Below are positions 36,894-51,400 of a stretch of DNA of 64,000 nucleotides, piece by piece (the stretch's first letter is position 1; each line of letters starts with the position of its first letter). The stretch is from Ascidia mentula (Eukaryota > Chordata > Ascidiacea > Phlebobranchia > Ascidiidae): positions 26,438,266 to 26,502,265 of the forward strand of contig OX387197.1 of assembly GCA_947561715.1 (NCBI GenBank), in the 5' to 3' direction. The notes beneath the pieces are model-generated. The model saw only the letters and a list, made by a program, of their open reading frames with translations. It made no database searches and had not been told where the DNA came from. The translations under genes were made by a program, and so were the position numbers.

Positions 36894-39480
36894 ATGCAGT
36901 TAACGTTTTTGGTGGTAACCCTAGTTTGCCTCGTGGCGATGGTCACTGCTCAAGGTCGAACCAAGGGCAGCTACCCGCCCCTAGAAGACGTGGCAAAATT
37001 CAAAAAGATAAGGACGGCTCCCGCAGGTGGAACTTGTGGCCACCCGACTCCCTCCAGTTTCTGTGCTCCTGTGGACTCAAGCGCAGGGCTCGAAAATAAG
37101 GCTTGCACTCAAAAAACTTGCGACCAACAGTGCCCGGGACGAGATAGGGAAAAAGACCCCGATACCAGGTAAGAACCGGGTGTTTTCGAAACAAAATTAA
37201 ACCCAACTTCTGATACTTAAGTTAGAACTATCTGGAAGTAGAAAATGTACAAAAATCTCTCCATTCCTTTGAAGGCTTTGTGTTGCAAAACGTGGAAGGG
37301 TTTTGAAAAAATGAATGGTATAAAATCATGAAATCATAAGTCGAGTCAAAGGTTTACGGATATAATGTTCAATAGAATCTCAACCTCAACTTCAGCTCAA
37401 ACATGCTGCAAATTGTATGTCTTTTCAGCTCGACAGGCAATCACATGCTTGGATATTCTTCTATGAAATACCCATTATTCATTTCGTTATGGAGCTTTTT
37501 CTTTCGATTTTCTACCACAGATAAATAAGAAAATATTGTTTTCTGTGAAACAACTACGATGTAAAGATGGCATGAGTACCTACCAAAACCACAATTTAAA
37601 AAGAACTGGGATGATTGTTTGATATGTCCGTGTCTTTACAGTTCACCCTTCCGTTTTATCAACGTGCTCGACGGCGAGAAAGGAGACTGCGTGGTACCGG
37701 ATTACACAGACATGATAATACAGGGACAGCCATCTTTTCTGTTCTCCAACAATCCTAACTGTCGATTCGCACCTTCTCAAGTCACCAAGATGGATCCGAG
37801 AGGACATTTCACACTCAGCGTTTGGATAAAGCAAGCTCCTCGAAACGCAGGGTTAGTCGATGACTTTGTTTCGTGTCTAGTACAAGGGATTTTATAACAT
37901 TAAACAACTCCTTGCAACTATATAGATTACTTCTAGTATTATTCGTGTAAATCAAAGTCACGAACTTCTAATGTTAACCTGACGATCACTGTACTTTCAG
38001 TAATAATAGTACACACTTAAGCAGAAGCTTTAATATAGGATCAGCCTGAAAAATTCAAGGAAATATTTAACCCTATAGGCATCGTCAGAAACAATAAATC
38101 CATTGAAACTATAAAACGCAAGATATTTTAACACATGAAACAACAACTTGCCACTATTATATCGTTTGGATTGATGCGCACAGTCTTTACTATTCTATTG
38201 ATCACGAGGGTTTATTAAAATAACTATGAAAAGCACCGATGAAAATTATTTTCCAGGGTGATATTTGAGAAGCAAGGCGGACCGAGGCGCCCACAGTTCA
38301 CAGTCCTCGCAGTGCTGGTATCCCGGATGTCGGTTGTGATCCAGTATCTGAATAACCTCGGACGACCCCAGTATCACCCCTTCCCAGTAAGCTTCCCCTC
38401 CAACGAGTGGCACCACTTGACCATCCAGGTGTACCAGCGTGACGTCAGCATATTTGTGGACGGTCCGGGGGCCGACGGGACCCCAGCTTTCTCAACCAGA
38501 CTTAACTCCCCCATGGTGGATGTCAACATCAGTCCTCGTGTGATTGTGGGGCAGAGAGTCAGAGGTGAGTGATGTTGAGTTTTAATTTGTTTTGGTTAAC
38601 GTTTATATAGCAAACGTTGCAACGTTAAAGTTGTATTCACAAATGGTTTGGCTTTAAAAACTTTGCAACCTTGCAATAAAATAAATAATTTCTTCCTAAA
38701 TAAATTTCAAAGTTAAATGTCACAATGACTGTAGCTTGAACTGAAGTAAGTTCTTTGCTGTAACAAAATACCTAACATAAAGGATGGAACTCCTCGTCTG
38801 GTCTTGCCTTGTTTATCGATAAAGAATTACCCTCTCTCTACAACAGTAAGTCAGGTGTCACGTGGTCCTCTGTTGTCATGCATGACTGGTGTCACGTGCT
38901 GTCATACCTATGACATGATCGTCGTGATCATGTGATTATCGTGTCGTCACGTGCTTTGCATTGTCTGGTTTTGAACAAATCAACATTGGTGTCGTCATCA
39001 TACCAACATATTGTGTAAAAAACAGGGAGAAAATTTTGCAAAAGTGGTTTCGCCGCGTTCTGTGACTGATCACGTGACGCGGCAAGCGGTGTCAACTTGT
39101 TCTTTTTTCTTGCGTTTTTTGTTGGTCGGTGTTTCAATTACTCCGTCATGAACGTGAAGAAGCTGCACCGTTTGTGAGACGCAACGTTGTTTGAAATGCA
39201 ACTTCAGTTGACGGGTTGCCTGAAACGGCAAATAGAAACCGCTATCTTTTGTTAAAAGCAGTCATTCGTGTAGCAACTGTATTCATCATGACCCGTTTCG
39301 TTGTGACGTCACAGGTACGAAACAATTCCTCGGACGTATGCAGGATTTCCGGTGGTACAACAAAGTTCTAACAAATCGTGAGATACAGGAAATCGCCACT
39401 GGGGTATTCCCCGAAATCAATATCGTCTCAAAATGTCTCTGTCCCTCGGGGTTTCCCCGGGTTCACCCAGTGCAGGAAAG
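36894..39480 (+). CDS. usherin exons 1-4: signal peptide, N-terminal Cys region, LamG-like domain
   Basis: Exons 36894-37168, 37642-37851, 38257-38564 and 39315-39480 encode residues 1-320. After the signal peptide comes the conserved motif Y-P-P-L-E-D-V-A-K-F-K-K and a Cys-rich segment. A concanavalin-like LamG domain follows (F-T-L-S-V-W-I-K, then V-I-F-E-K-Q, W-H-H-L-T-I-Q-V, R-M-Q-D-F-R-W-Y), and the block ends with C-L-C-P-S-G-F-P-R-V-H-P, all at positions equivalent to human usherin. Confidence 0.92.
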
Positions 39481-42400
39481 GTTGGTGTTATTGATTTTTT
39501 CACTGACGAAGATTTCTATCAATTGTTCTAATCAGAAATCATAGGAGGCAGCTCGATAGACGTTGGTTCCTTTGAAAAAATTGTTTCGAAATAAACAGAA
39601 ACGTCGATTTTACTTACCTAAGTTTGCTTTCGAATCAGCATTATAGAATAGTTGTAATAGTAAGCACTATAGATAACCTGTACATCGGTTTATTTAATTC
39701 AGTTTACTTAGTGTCACATTTACTTTTAAACTGAGGATTAACCCTTGATGGGAACGTTAACAAAAACGTCGTGAAATGCGCATGTGATTGTTGTTGAAGC
39801 GATCATCGAATTAAAATCGCATCGATGACTCATCCAAAATAAAAGAACTTGCTTTCCCTACAATACCTGCAATACGTTGTTCAGCATTTGACCCATCTTG
39901 CTATATTTAGATTCTGCATTCCTAACGGAGTCCAAGACACAGACACGACCATCCGTGAGCTCAGACTTTCTCCTGACGCGCATCCTCTTGATTACATCAC
40001 TGATGACGATCTTTCAACCACGTGGGTTTCGGCTGATGACCTTTATATGCCTGGAGGTCTTTCCTTAACCATCGATCTCGAAAACGGGGAATACCAGGTT
40101 GGTCTATTCGCCTTTTCTTGGAAGTTGTTCTCACGCACTTTGTAAAAAATATTCTGAACATGCCATTGTGTCAGAACTGCTAAAAGCAACTTTGTTTAAA
40201 ACCTGAAAGTGAAATTAGGATTCCTCCAAATAAATCCTTCGGATTTGTTATTCTAAATTGTCCATTCCTAAGCTTATGACCAATAATATGTTGCATTTCC
40301 GATACCTACAAATACAAATAACACACACGTAAAGCGAACAACTGCACTGAGGAGACGTTATAGGTCGAAACAGTGCTTTGCTGTTTGTAGCACATACGTA
40401 AAGTTATAAACAAATCGAATAGAGGAAGATATATGCTTGCATTGTGTCGGTTATAAGTCCAGTCGAACTCTGTCGTTAAATTATTGATGACTGCCAAAGA
40501 TAACTGCAAAACGATAAAATAAAAAATGTCGTTTGGTGCAAAAAACTTTAAAAAAAATAACAACCCAACGCACGTCGCTTATTACAAAGTGGATTCAGGG
40601 AGACTTGTTTTCCACAGATCTTCTACGTGAAGATGTATTTCTATAGTCCCCAACCAAAGATGATCACGATTAGTCGAATCTCGAACGCAACAGCAGGAGA
40701 CATGGAAGCCTGGGGATACTTTGCTGACGATTGCTCCATCCGGTTCTCGGTCCCAAACAACGCCCCTCTTTACCTTCCAACCTCTGTGGGGTGCTCCCAG
40801 TTTGCTCCGTAAGTCATGCTTTAACGTGCTGTGTGTGTTAGTGTACTGATGTAAAAATTTATACCAAAATCAGGTTTATGGTAATTTCGTATTGACAAAA
40901 GTGAGAGTTTGGATATATACGTTCAAAACCTTTCCACTATTTTATTAAACACGCAGGCCTATTTATTGTACCTACATTTCACTTTATAAACATGACAAAT
41001 ATTCTACTTACCGTGTTGCAGAAAACACATTGTCGTCGGCACTTAATTTGTTGAGGCATTATTGTGGTTTTGAGCGTTTTGAAAACGCTTTATAAATAAT
41101 CGTTTTCCGTCGGCCTAGCACTCGTGACTGTTTAAACATAAATACGCGGGATCAGTTGTGAAACCTCATCTTTACATTTGTGATCATTTTTTGATGACAT
41201 TTGGGCCCAAGAATGACAAGTTTTTATTGAAGTAATTTGGTTTCATAAAAAGTCTTTTGTGAAAAGGACGGATGCGATTCTCTACCGCAACAGTACAGTG
41301 ACCTTCGACCTTCTCCAGAAGGGGGGAAACCCGAGACCAGGACAACACGATTTCTATGGAAACCAAGATCTAATGAACTTTGTAAAGGCATCTAAGGTGA
41401 AGCAATGGCTAAGATATTGACATGGTTTCAATGTTGCTTTGGGATTTCACCACTTGATAGAACTATATCAAGTACCTTGTGTTTAAATATTAAATTGTTG
41501 CATCAAATCATGCTGTTTTGTGTGACGAAAAATTTTATCGGCACCAACAATTGTGATTTTCCTTTACCTTGTTTGTGAATCGAACTGAGTAATCCAATTT
41601 ACCACAATGATATTTGAAATATTTATGTTCTCATACTTTTCCGAACAGGTCCAAGTACGGTTCCAGTTCCAATACTTTACCCAAGCCAACACAGTCCACC
41701 TCAATCATCAATATTATGGACTTAAGGGAATTCAGATTGTTGGAAAGTAAGTTTATTTTCATCAAAGAAAAACTCTTCATAATATGCGTGTGGTGATTTA
41801 AATTCTGACTCACATTACAAACAAGTGGGTGAAAAGTTGAACAATAAATTGTCAAGTGAATGCAGCAGTTTCAATGAACTTTCGCTTCTGCCTTTTAGAT
41901 GTAATTGCCACGGCCATGCTGAGGCTTGTGACACTTCAGTCAATCCGTACAAATGCCAATGTGTGGAGGAAAGCAACACAGATGGCAGCATGGTGGGTTT
42001 ATATTTGTACCAATTGTTAATTTGCAACCAACCTAAATTCTTATTTTTACCGACTTTCTGTCCCAATAAAGTTTTTTTGAAAAGTTGAAAGAACCTCACA
42101 CTTCTCTCTTGAAGTCTATCTATTTATACAGATCTGAAAAACAAAAAATTGTGAACGTTTTTTTTTGCTGTAATGCAGTGCGAGCGTTGCAAGCCGCTTT
42201 ACAACAACAAGCCTTACCATATGGGCGACAACACAGCCCCGTACAACTGCCAGAAGTGTCAGTGTAACTCCCATGCTGACAGTTGTCACTATGAGGAGGG
42301 GAGAGATGAGTTTCCTGGGGATTACAGCAGAGGAGGAGGAGGAGTTTGCGACAACTGCAAACATCACACATCAGGTTTAGCACTTGGATTGTAAGACTCC

Positions 42401-45400
42401 AACCAGGCCTATACTACCGGACTCGTGAATATCATTGCTTGCGTTGAAAGGCCAGGTCATCTCTATAATCTTAACGCGATAATGAGGGCCAGGCACTTTA
42501 TTCCTCTCAAACGCCCTGATGCTGACTGATTTTGGACGTCGTATGAGAAATACTTGTGTATTTTAATGCAGCTTTAACTGTGTTTGTCCTACATATTGGA
42601 TTGCTAATATCTTTAAATCGTTTTGAACTTACTTGGCTTACCTAAAATATGACCTTTAAATCCACTTTGAATTTTGCTTCATGGTAAACACAACATTTCA
42701 CCGCATTTCACCACAATTTGCCACATTTCTTCACTCAGGTCTACACTGCGAGCAATGTTCCGAGTTCTTTTTCCGCAAATCCCACAAGGAGTTGGATGCT
42801 GAGGATGTTTGTACTGCGTGTGCTTGTAACAGGAAGGGGAGCGTGAACGAGACGATGGACTGCGAAAAAGTGGGTTAAACTTGAACACAAAATTTGAACG
42901 CAAACTTTATGAGATTTTTTACAAACTTTTCATTGACCATAATTGTAAAGAAGTCCCGCCTAAATTTTCCAAACAAGTTGGTTTGATAAATCTCCGTTGA
43001 GCTATTGCCAGAAGAGCAGTAGTAAGAATTTTTTTAATATCTAGCAGCTAACGTAGCCTGATAGTCTCAGACTATCGTCTAGATATAAACATTTTAACTT
43101 GACTGCACTGTTTTGATTAATGGCGTTAAAATTATCTGTATCTGTTTCATGCAGAGAAATACGCTTAAGCACAGAAGCACGTGATTTTTTTAAGTTTACG
43201 TTTTTCCTTTGTCTAAGCAACACCCGAATGCACGTTTGTTCCCACTGTTATGTTACTCGCAGATTGATGGTCAGTGCAACTGCAAGAGCAAAGTTACGTC
43301 ACGACGATGCAACATTTGTATTGACGGTTACTACAACCTTGACAAGGACAACGTTGAGGGATGTGAGGAGTGTGCTTGTTTCCTAGCAGGGACGGTCAAT
43401 AGAAGTATCTCTTGCAACCAGGTTTCAGTTCTATTTTAATTTTAAAAAAAGAACTTGAACGCGTGTGAACAATAAAAATGCAAAATAAAAAAATGGCATG
43501 GGTGCCGATAAAACCATAAGGGTTATCGAGTCAGGCGGCCATAACCGCATATACCTTGGAAACTTTGTACAACAATTCACAATTGTTGAAGGTCCGACGA
43601 GTATTGGAATTTAAGTGGTTTGCTTGGAGTATTTTTATTATTTTTATGTTAGTGAAGTGAACATTGTGCCAGCCAGCAAGGTTACACCAGCTCCGCTGCT
43701 GACTATGATAGTGTTATCGGACAACCAACCTATTCAACGAAACCCTGATCGGGATTCGTGACCTGGATATCCTGGGTTCAAATCCCAGTGGTCTACAACT
43801 TTATTGTACTATACAAGTCTAAACGGCCTGCGCCCCATTATATACTGTGACACATTTTGCTTCTGTTCAATGTATTTCTTTCCACATAGAGGAGTGGTCG
43901 GTGTGAATGCCGCGAGAACGTTCGAGAACGTCAATGTACAACTTGTCTGTACGGATTCAAGAACCTCACGGATTCGAATCCTCTAGGATGTGAACCGTGT
44001 AACTGTGACAGGATAGGAGCCATGAATCAATACTGCAACTCGCTAAATGGACAGTGCGAATGCAAAGCCAACGTACAAGGTCGGTACGAACTGGTAATAA
44101 AAAATGATCGATTGAAAATGATGACGTCACAAGCGGTGACAAGGTTTTGTGACGTTGTTTTTTTTTGTGAAAAGGTTTCTTGATTATCCTCTCTGTCATT
44201 TATTCCATAAGATTAGATTTGGATGAAATTATTAATCTAGTTTGAGGATAGTTTGGTTGATTAAGAAACTATTTTCAAACCTCAGTCACCAGCAGAACTA
44301 AAAAAACTCAATAGGTCGAAATGGTGTGCGTAACAGCTCACTAGTTTTTGGAGTATACAACCCTGGGTTTGGTTAACTAGGCAACTAATTTTATTCGTTT
44401 TTTGGATGTCAACGTCTAAGCAAGGCACAACTGTTTCGTCACAGGTATGTATTGTGACGAATGCAACGATGGGTTCTGGGGTCTCTCACTCAACGGGTGC
44501 CGCCCTTGCGCTTGTAACATGGCCGGAACCGAACCCGGAACCATTTGCGACAAGGTCACGGGTCAGTGCGTCTGCAAAGCCAACACAAGGGGGCGCACGT
44601 GCAATGAGTGTGTGGACGAGTTTTACAACTTGAACGAATCCAATAGATTGGTAAGTATTGTCTTAAAATGTTCCGTTAAAAAGAGTTAAAGGTTGCTTTA
44701 ACTTATGAGAGTCATACTGTCGTTTTTCTGCTGTTGCAACGGAAAGACAAATGTTGTATGGTTGACTTTACTGTATTTTGCTGGTAAATAAACGTAATTT
44801 TCATCGCATTATTGTTTTGATGACACTGCAATGTTAGTTGACTGGCCTTGACCTAAACTATGATGTCTTATTTTATTAATATTTTCAAGTCAATGCATTT
44901 GTTCAATACTCAAAGTACTTCAAAATTTTCCTTAATTAAAAATCTTTTTAAACGATAGTTCTGCTAAATTCTAAGTTGCCACAAAATGTGCTTCAGGGTT
45001 GTGAGTCGTGCAGTTGTGATGAGCGAGGGACAGTGGGAGGTTCCTTGCTCTGTGGGAAGGAGGACGGTCAGTGCGCTTGCAAGGGTAACGTCAGAGGGAG
45101 GGTTTGCAATATATGCAGGGGAAACACCTTCGGGTTGAGGAGTTCACTGGTGACTGGGTGTGAACCTTGCAACTGTGACCCTAAAGGTGAGAATCAAAAG
45201 TTCGTTGCTGACGCTGCCATACATACTGTCCAGTTAACACAGCGGCTCTTCTGGCAAATAAAATATTTAATGGCTTTTCATTCGTTGCTCAGCAACGATC
45301 CACATAAATAGTATTTTTCCAGATAAGCTTTTGAGTTGTTGTGTGAGATTAAAAGGATGATTTTGGAAGGTGAAGTTTTCGAAAAGTAAGATTTATTCAA

Positions 45401-48400
45401 AACACCGCAAAACCTTTCCTGTGTTGTACTTCCTGCTTCCCTCAGTTTGTAACTCCCTTTATATTTTTGCACAAATCACAAACGTATGATGTTGCGACAG
45501 TTGCAATAAACAATACAAACTATAAAAGTAATGATATTCCACTCAATTATTGGGTTTGTGCATGTGAGTAACATTTTAACCGTTACATCCACTTTCAGGG
45601 ACTGCATTCGGAGACCAGATGGCTCCACACGAGTTGGTTTGTAATTCAAACAGTGGACAGTGCGCTTGTTTGCAGAGTAGAGAAGGAAGAAGTTGCGATC
45701 AATGTTCTCCAGGTATTAAATACCCATCTTTAAATTCAGGAAAACACGTAAACTTAGAGGCGCACAGCTAAAAAGAAACAGCAAAACTTACAACGACCAA
45801 AGGAGCATGAGTTAAAAAGACTGGGGCCAATGTATAACTAACATTAGTTAATGTTGGTTCCTCTCCAAGATTTTAATTCTGATTCTTTTTTGTTTAAGGT
45901 TTCTATCTTCCCGCCAAAAACGAATCCGGTTGCTTGGTGTGCGACTGCCACCCAGTGGGCAGCACGAGTCAAGTTTGCAACAACGTCACAGGGGACTGCC
46001 CCTGCAAGCCTGAAGACACAGGAGCAGGTATGTAATATGTTAATACCAGTTTTCATCACAACAATTCTTCAAACAAAATACGTAAGCCCTTAGCAATGCT
46101 TCTAATAGAGAATGACAGCAAATCGACACACAAAGAATGTCTTAGAAACAACTAATCTACTATATTTCAAACACTCTATGAAGCAAATATTTTTTCGTAC
46201 ATGAAACATGACAATGTTAACAACAATATGGGCCAGTCTTTTTATTCTCAGAATTATGAGCAAATCCGTTAATAGTGTTCCTTCCATGAAGCAGTTGAGG
46301 TAAAATGTGAGTTCACTGAACAGGAAGATATGTTTAAGGTTTGACTGGTCGTAGATGCGACGAGTGCGATTCAACATTCTGGAACTTTCACCCCTTGTTC
46401 GGTCTGTGTGAAACGTGCGGATGTGACGTAGCCGGAAGTGAAAACAGCGAATGCAATGTCATAACCGGTAAACCTTTGGTGCTTATGCTTACAGGCATGT
46501 GGCAGAAGTAACACTGAATATTATCTTTTTGCCAGGTCAATGTGAATGCAAGGGGAATGTGATTGGGAAGCAGTGTGATGCATGTCGACCCGGATCGAGT
46601 CATCTCAGTTTGTCGAATCCAATGGGATGTTATTCCCACCCCGAGCAACAAGCGGCACCCACAGAGGTTTGTAATCTTCTCACACAAACAGTTATTAGTT
46701 TCAAAATTTCCAGACTTTTCTGGAGCAGCCATAGTATTGGGTAAGACTATTGCATTTTATTGTTCCTGAAGTTGCAACTTCCATCAGCTTATATTTCATC
46801 TAGCAATACAATGGACCTTAAAAACGTAAAAATTTGCGTTGAGTTTATAATTGTGACGTAAACACTGTCCACGCTGTTCTTTTCAACGTCCAACTTATTA
46901 ACTTGTTTCCAGAGTAACGTGACGTCACGATGGATATCTATGACGTGGAACCCCCCAGATCATCCGAACGGCGACTCTTTGGTCTACAAGCTGCATAGGA
47001 ACTCGGAACTCGTTCACACTCTAAACAATAGCAGGTACTTAAGTTTGTGGATTGGCTTTGTTGATGACAAAAGTATTCCTTGTCGTTGGGGTCAATGTTA
47101 ACATATGAATGATATCCTAGTGCTATCTTTATTGTTCGGGTTATCGTGTAGATGCAACACTAGGAAGAATTTTTTTGTAGCATAGGAGAGATGCGTTTAA
47201 ACTTTATCCCGAAGAGTTTATTCTGAGACATACTAAACGACTGTTATTGAAAAACAATATTTTGGCATTGAAGTAACTTTATAAAATTAACATAAATACA
47301 TTTCCCTGGATAATTTGCGTGTTTTTAAAGCCATCCATGCAAATAAAAAGTACAATTACATTCTAGTCCATTCTCGGAATCGTACGAATACAATGACACC
47401 GACTTGTTGCCGTACACCACATATGATTACTTCATTGAAACGAGCAACATCGGAGGATCTGTCAGAAGCCCGAGGTTGCGGGTTCGAACCCTTGCCGGGA
47501 TACCCACTGGAGTTCCACCCCTGACGGTTTCAAACATTAAGGCCAGAAGTGCTCATTTTGCTTGGGCCAAACCACATGTGGCGCATGGACCTATTGAGAC
47601 ATACGTGTTGCAAGTATGAGAGATTATGCTTAGTTTCACATATTTCAGAAATAATTTGATTTTGACGTCATATGTTGTTAAATCCTCTGTGGCAATTTTT
47701 AGCACATTTTTTTAAAACTTACAACCCAATAGTCATAATGGTTGTTTCTCAAAACTTTCAATATATCGCACACTGTTACTAATATGTAATTTCAAGTCGC
47801 AAAGAAAAAAGACAAATCCAAACTATGGCCCAAATTTTCTGATTAAAGAGCAAGTAGTACTGTAACTAATTGTCTTACCTTTACTTCAGTCTGTGACGAC
47901 GCGAGTTGATGACGTGGTAGAGGTGCATTACCGTGGACTGATGACGTCAGTGGCAGTGGAAGACTTGAATCCATTCACAAACTACACTTTTACACTTCGG
48001 GCTTGTACAAGTGGGGGGTGCGGAGACAGCAAGCCCGTAGTTGTCATGACGCCAGAGGACAAACCTCAAGGTCAAACTCCTCCCCAGATCACACCAATCT
48101 CTAACACGTCAATGCAAGTCACGTGGTCTCCGCCTGACCAGGCCAACGGTAAATATATGTTGGTAATTTTGTGTTCGAACTTTCTTACATATAAACATAT
48201 CAATGCGTACCGACTTTTTTATGCCTAATATGTTAATATGTAAGAAACTATGCTTCTCCCCAAAAAGGCATCATAAGTTTCTGTGACTTCTTATTAAAGT
48301 ATTGTTAATTTGAATTACTGAAGTAAACTAAACCCAAATCCTGCAACTCTATACAAAGAACCAAAACTTAAAATTCTTACACCCCCCAGGTATAATCAAC

Positions 48401-51400
48401 CAATACGAAGTCATGATGAGGGGAAAACCCGGGGATGACGGGGTGAACCGACCCCTCCAAAGGGTTGTGTTCAGGAGTCACGGTGCCTACGATCCACGTC
48501 CTGCTTCACCCAATGCATACAACCCCCTTAACCCTCCCGAATCCAACTTCACCCAGGATGGTTTGGATCCATTCACTCAGTATGAGTTCCTCGTGTCTTC
48601 CTCAAACACACTGGGGGCGGTACAGAGCCCGTGGGCCACTGCTCGAACACTTGAGGGCAGTAAGTAACTAGGTCAAATTCTTTTGAGAATTTTTGCTGGT
48701 CATTTGCATGTTTGTGGCAAATCAATGCCAAAAAGTCTGCTTTAAACAAATGGATCATACGAGACTAATTGTCTATGAAACTTAGAAATGTCAAATCTCC
48801 AATAAAACGGCTGTAAACATTGTTATTCTGTATATTTAAACCCGTTAAACCCGCAGAACAGTTTGTGCAAGAAATGCACAGATCGACATGTAGTGTTTGC
48901 AAACGTATCTCCATTTATTTATGTCAGTTTATACTTCTGTGGTGAAAATATTGTATTGAAAACCAATTGTTTTGTTTCATGTGTACTTTTAAACGGCATA
49001 AAATTGAGCTGCAGACAGTTGCCAGGTCTCATTAGAACAGCTAGCGACTAACGACAGGCTTTCGGGTTAACTAGTCGCATTTATTTTGTGTTTCTGCAGC
49101 CCCCGTCTTCATGCCTGCCCCTAAACTCAACCCAATATCGTCGTTTGAGATGAACATCACTTGGGAAATCCCCCATCCCGTTACTGAGGTTCGAGGTCTC
49201 GTGGTGATGTATCAGGTGATCTTGACGCGGAACAATACGAGCGGAAATCCTTTCGCGCCGCCTCTGGAGGATGTGGTAAGTGATATAAATTACATTGGGT
49301 TGAGAGTCCAAGTAGTTTGAAATAAAAGATTCTCTATTGGCTGAACTTGTTTGAGGCCTTTCCTGATTAGTTTTACGGATATTTGAAACACCATTACTAC
49401 CGGATACTTTGGGTTAAATTTAACATTTTTGTTGTAAATTTCAGGTAATTTATTCGTGCGGGCCGAATATTCACCACTTTCTAGCAACTGGTTTCGAGCC
49501 TTTCTCCTTCCACAAGATAAAAATGAATCTTTGCAACTCTGTTTCGTGCGTGTTGAGCACTGAGTCCAACGCAACCACACTCCCAGCAGGTTATTGTCTT
49601 TTTCTGCACTAAACTGCTGTCGTCCAGTGCAGTGTTTCTAAACTGTTGGTCCGCGTTCAAGTTGATTAGCTGACCTTCAGTTTTCTTAGTAAATGGATTT
49701 GTTCTAGTGTGTGGTGCCAACTTTAACCGAATTGAAAAATATTTTCATTGCAATGTGTTATATTCTTTGCCGTTTAGTTTAGATTTTTCGAAATCACCGG
49801 GCCGTTAAGATTGTTTTAAATTTTACCGATCCACAAGTACAATACGGTTAAACCATTTAGTTCTAGTAATTGCGATTTTCGAACGCCGTACTTTTGTTCA
49901 GCCCCACAGGATCAACATCCACCGACTCCCACGCAGCGCACTGAAAACTCCATCAAGTTAAAATGGAACGATCCCGACCACGTGAACGGGCCCCGCCCCA
50001 CCTTCACTCTCTACCGCTCCCGAGTGGCTTTCTCACGACCTCCCATAGAAATGTCACGCGGCGTTCGCTTCCCGGGAAAGTCCCATGTGCGGTTTCCCCC
50101 TTCGGTGGTTCCCCGCGATGCTTCGTACACTGGAATCCAACTGAGTTTCCGGACCCACGAGGAAGATGGACTCCTCTTTTTCGCAGCATCACCTCTATCG
50201 TCTGGAGGAGTCCGCCAGGAGTACGTGGTGTTGCAACTAAGAGCTGGAAGGCCGTGGTTCCTGTTCGACGCACAAGTAAGTATTTGGTTTCTACCATTTT
50301 TATATGAAGAGTTAATCAAGAGCATGAATTATTGATTAAAACGTGAAGCAAATGAACAATAAATGTGCAAAATAAAATAACACGGACGTCGATAAAACCA
50401 TATGAGTTTTCATGTCAGACTCCCATGTGAAGGTGATTATATATTTTCGTACATACACAAAAAAGTATATCTAGGAGCATTGGAGTTCCACAATCAATTT
50501 CCCAACTCTCAACCAAGTTTGTAGCAATTGTCAGTAAATTACTGTGTACATTGTGTTTTGTTGCTTTTTTGTCAAACGATACCGTGGTTTAAACGTCTAA
50601 AACATGAACAGGACAACCCTACAGCTGTTACAACCACCAATGACGGGGGGAGGAAATACAACGATGGTGAATGGCATCGTATAGAAGTGAATCGATTCAA
50701 CAGGGATGGATACATGGAGGTGGACGAAGTTAACACAGGGTACATGATATTATATAATCAATGCAGCACAATGGTTTCGTAAACATGTATAAATGCATAT
50801 TCTCGAGTGTTTGCCTCCACATCTTTGCGAATTTGTTTTCGTGTTGAAAGTTAACTAACTTAACCTTACTTTACTGTAGGGTCTAACTTGTGCCATATTA
50901 ACTTCTTTAACACCTGCTTCACAGGTACGCCACGAGCCCCATGGAAACCACCGTGATAGGGGTAAACGATGGTGTTTACGTGGGCGGAATTCCAGACGAC
51001 CTTGATCTTGGTCGGCCAGATGACCTTGGCAACCACGTGGTTGTGCGCCAAGGTCACATAGGTTGCATAAAAGACATTCGCGTTCAGCGCAACGGTTCGC
51101 TCGGCCAATGGAGTAACGTCACGTGGAACGAATCTGACCAATGGCATCGCGCGTATGACACGTGGCAAGGTTGTCCTGTCAGCTTGAGTCGCCCTGCCGT
51201 TCACTTTCTCGGTAGAGGTCACTTAAAGCTCTCCGTGACCTTGGGTTTTCTCGATCCATCGGTTTGGAGCGTCGAACTTCGCTTTCGAACCGAGTTCCAT
51301 TCCGGAATTCTGTTTTACGCCGGGGGAGTGAAGAGTGATGATTTCATGATGGCGACACTCCACAAAGGAAGATTAAGGTTCGTGGAACTTATATTCTCGA

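Noticed and set aside
44285-44340. GGTCGAAATGG segment resembling the hammerhead second strand
   Set aside because: Too diverged to call: no CTGATGA-like strand and no stem III. It may be an old copy of the same family.
47475-47515. tRNA-like GGGTTCGAACCC box at 47.49 kb
   Set aside because: It lies within a confirmed usherin FN3 exon and has no matching A box or cloverleaf.
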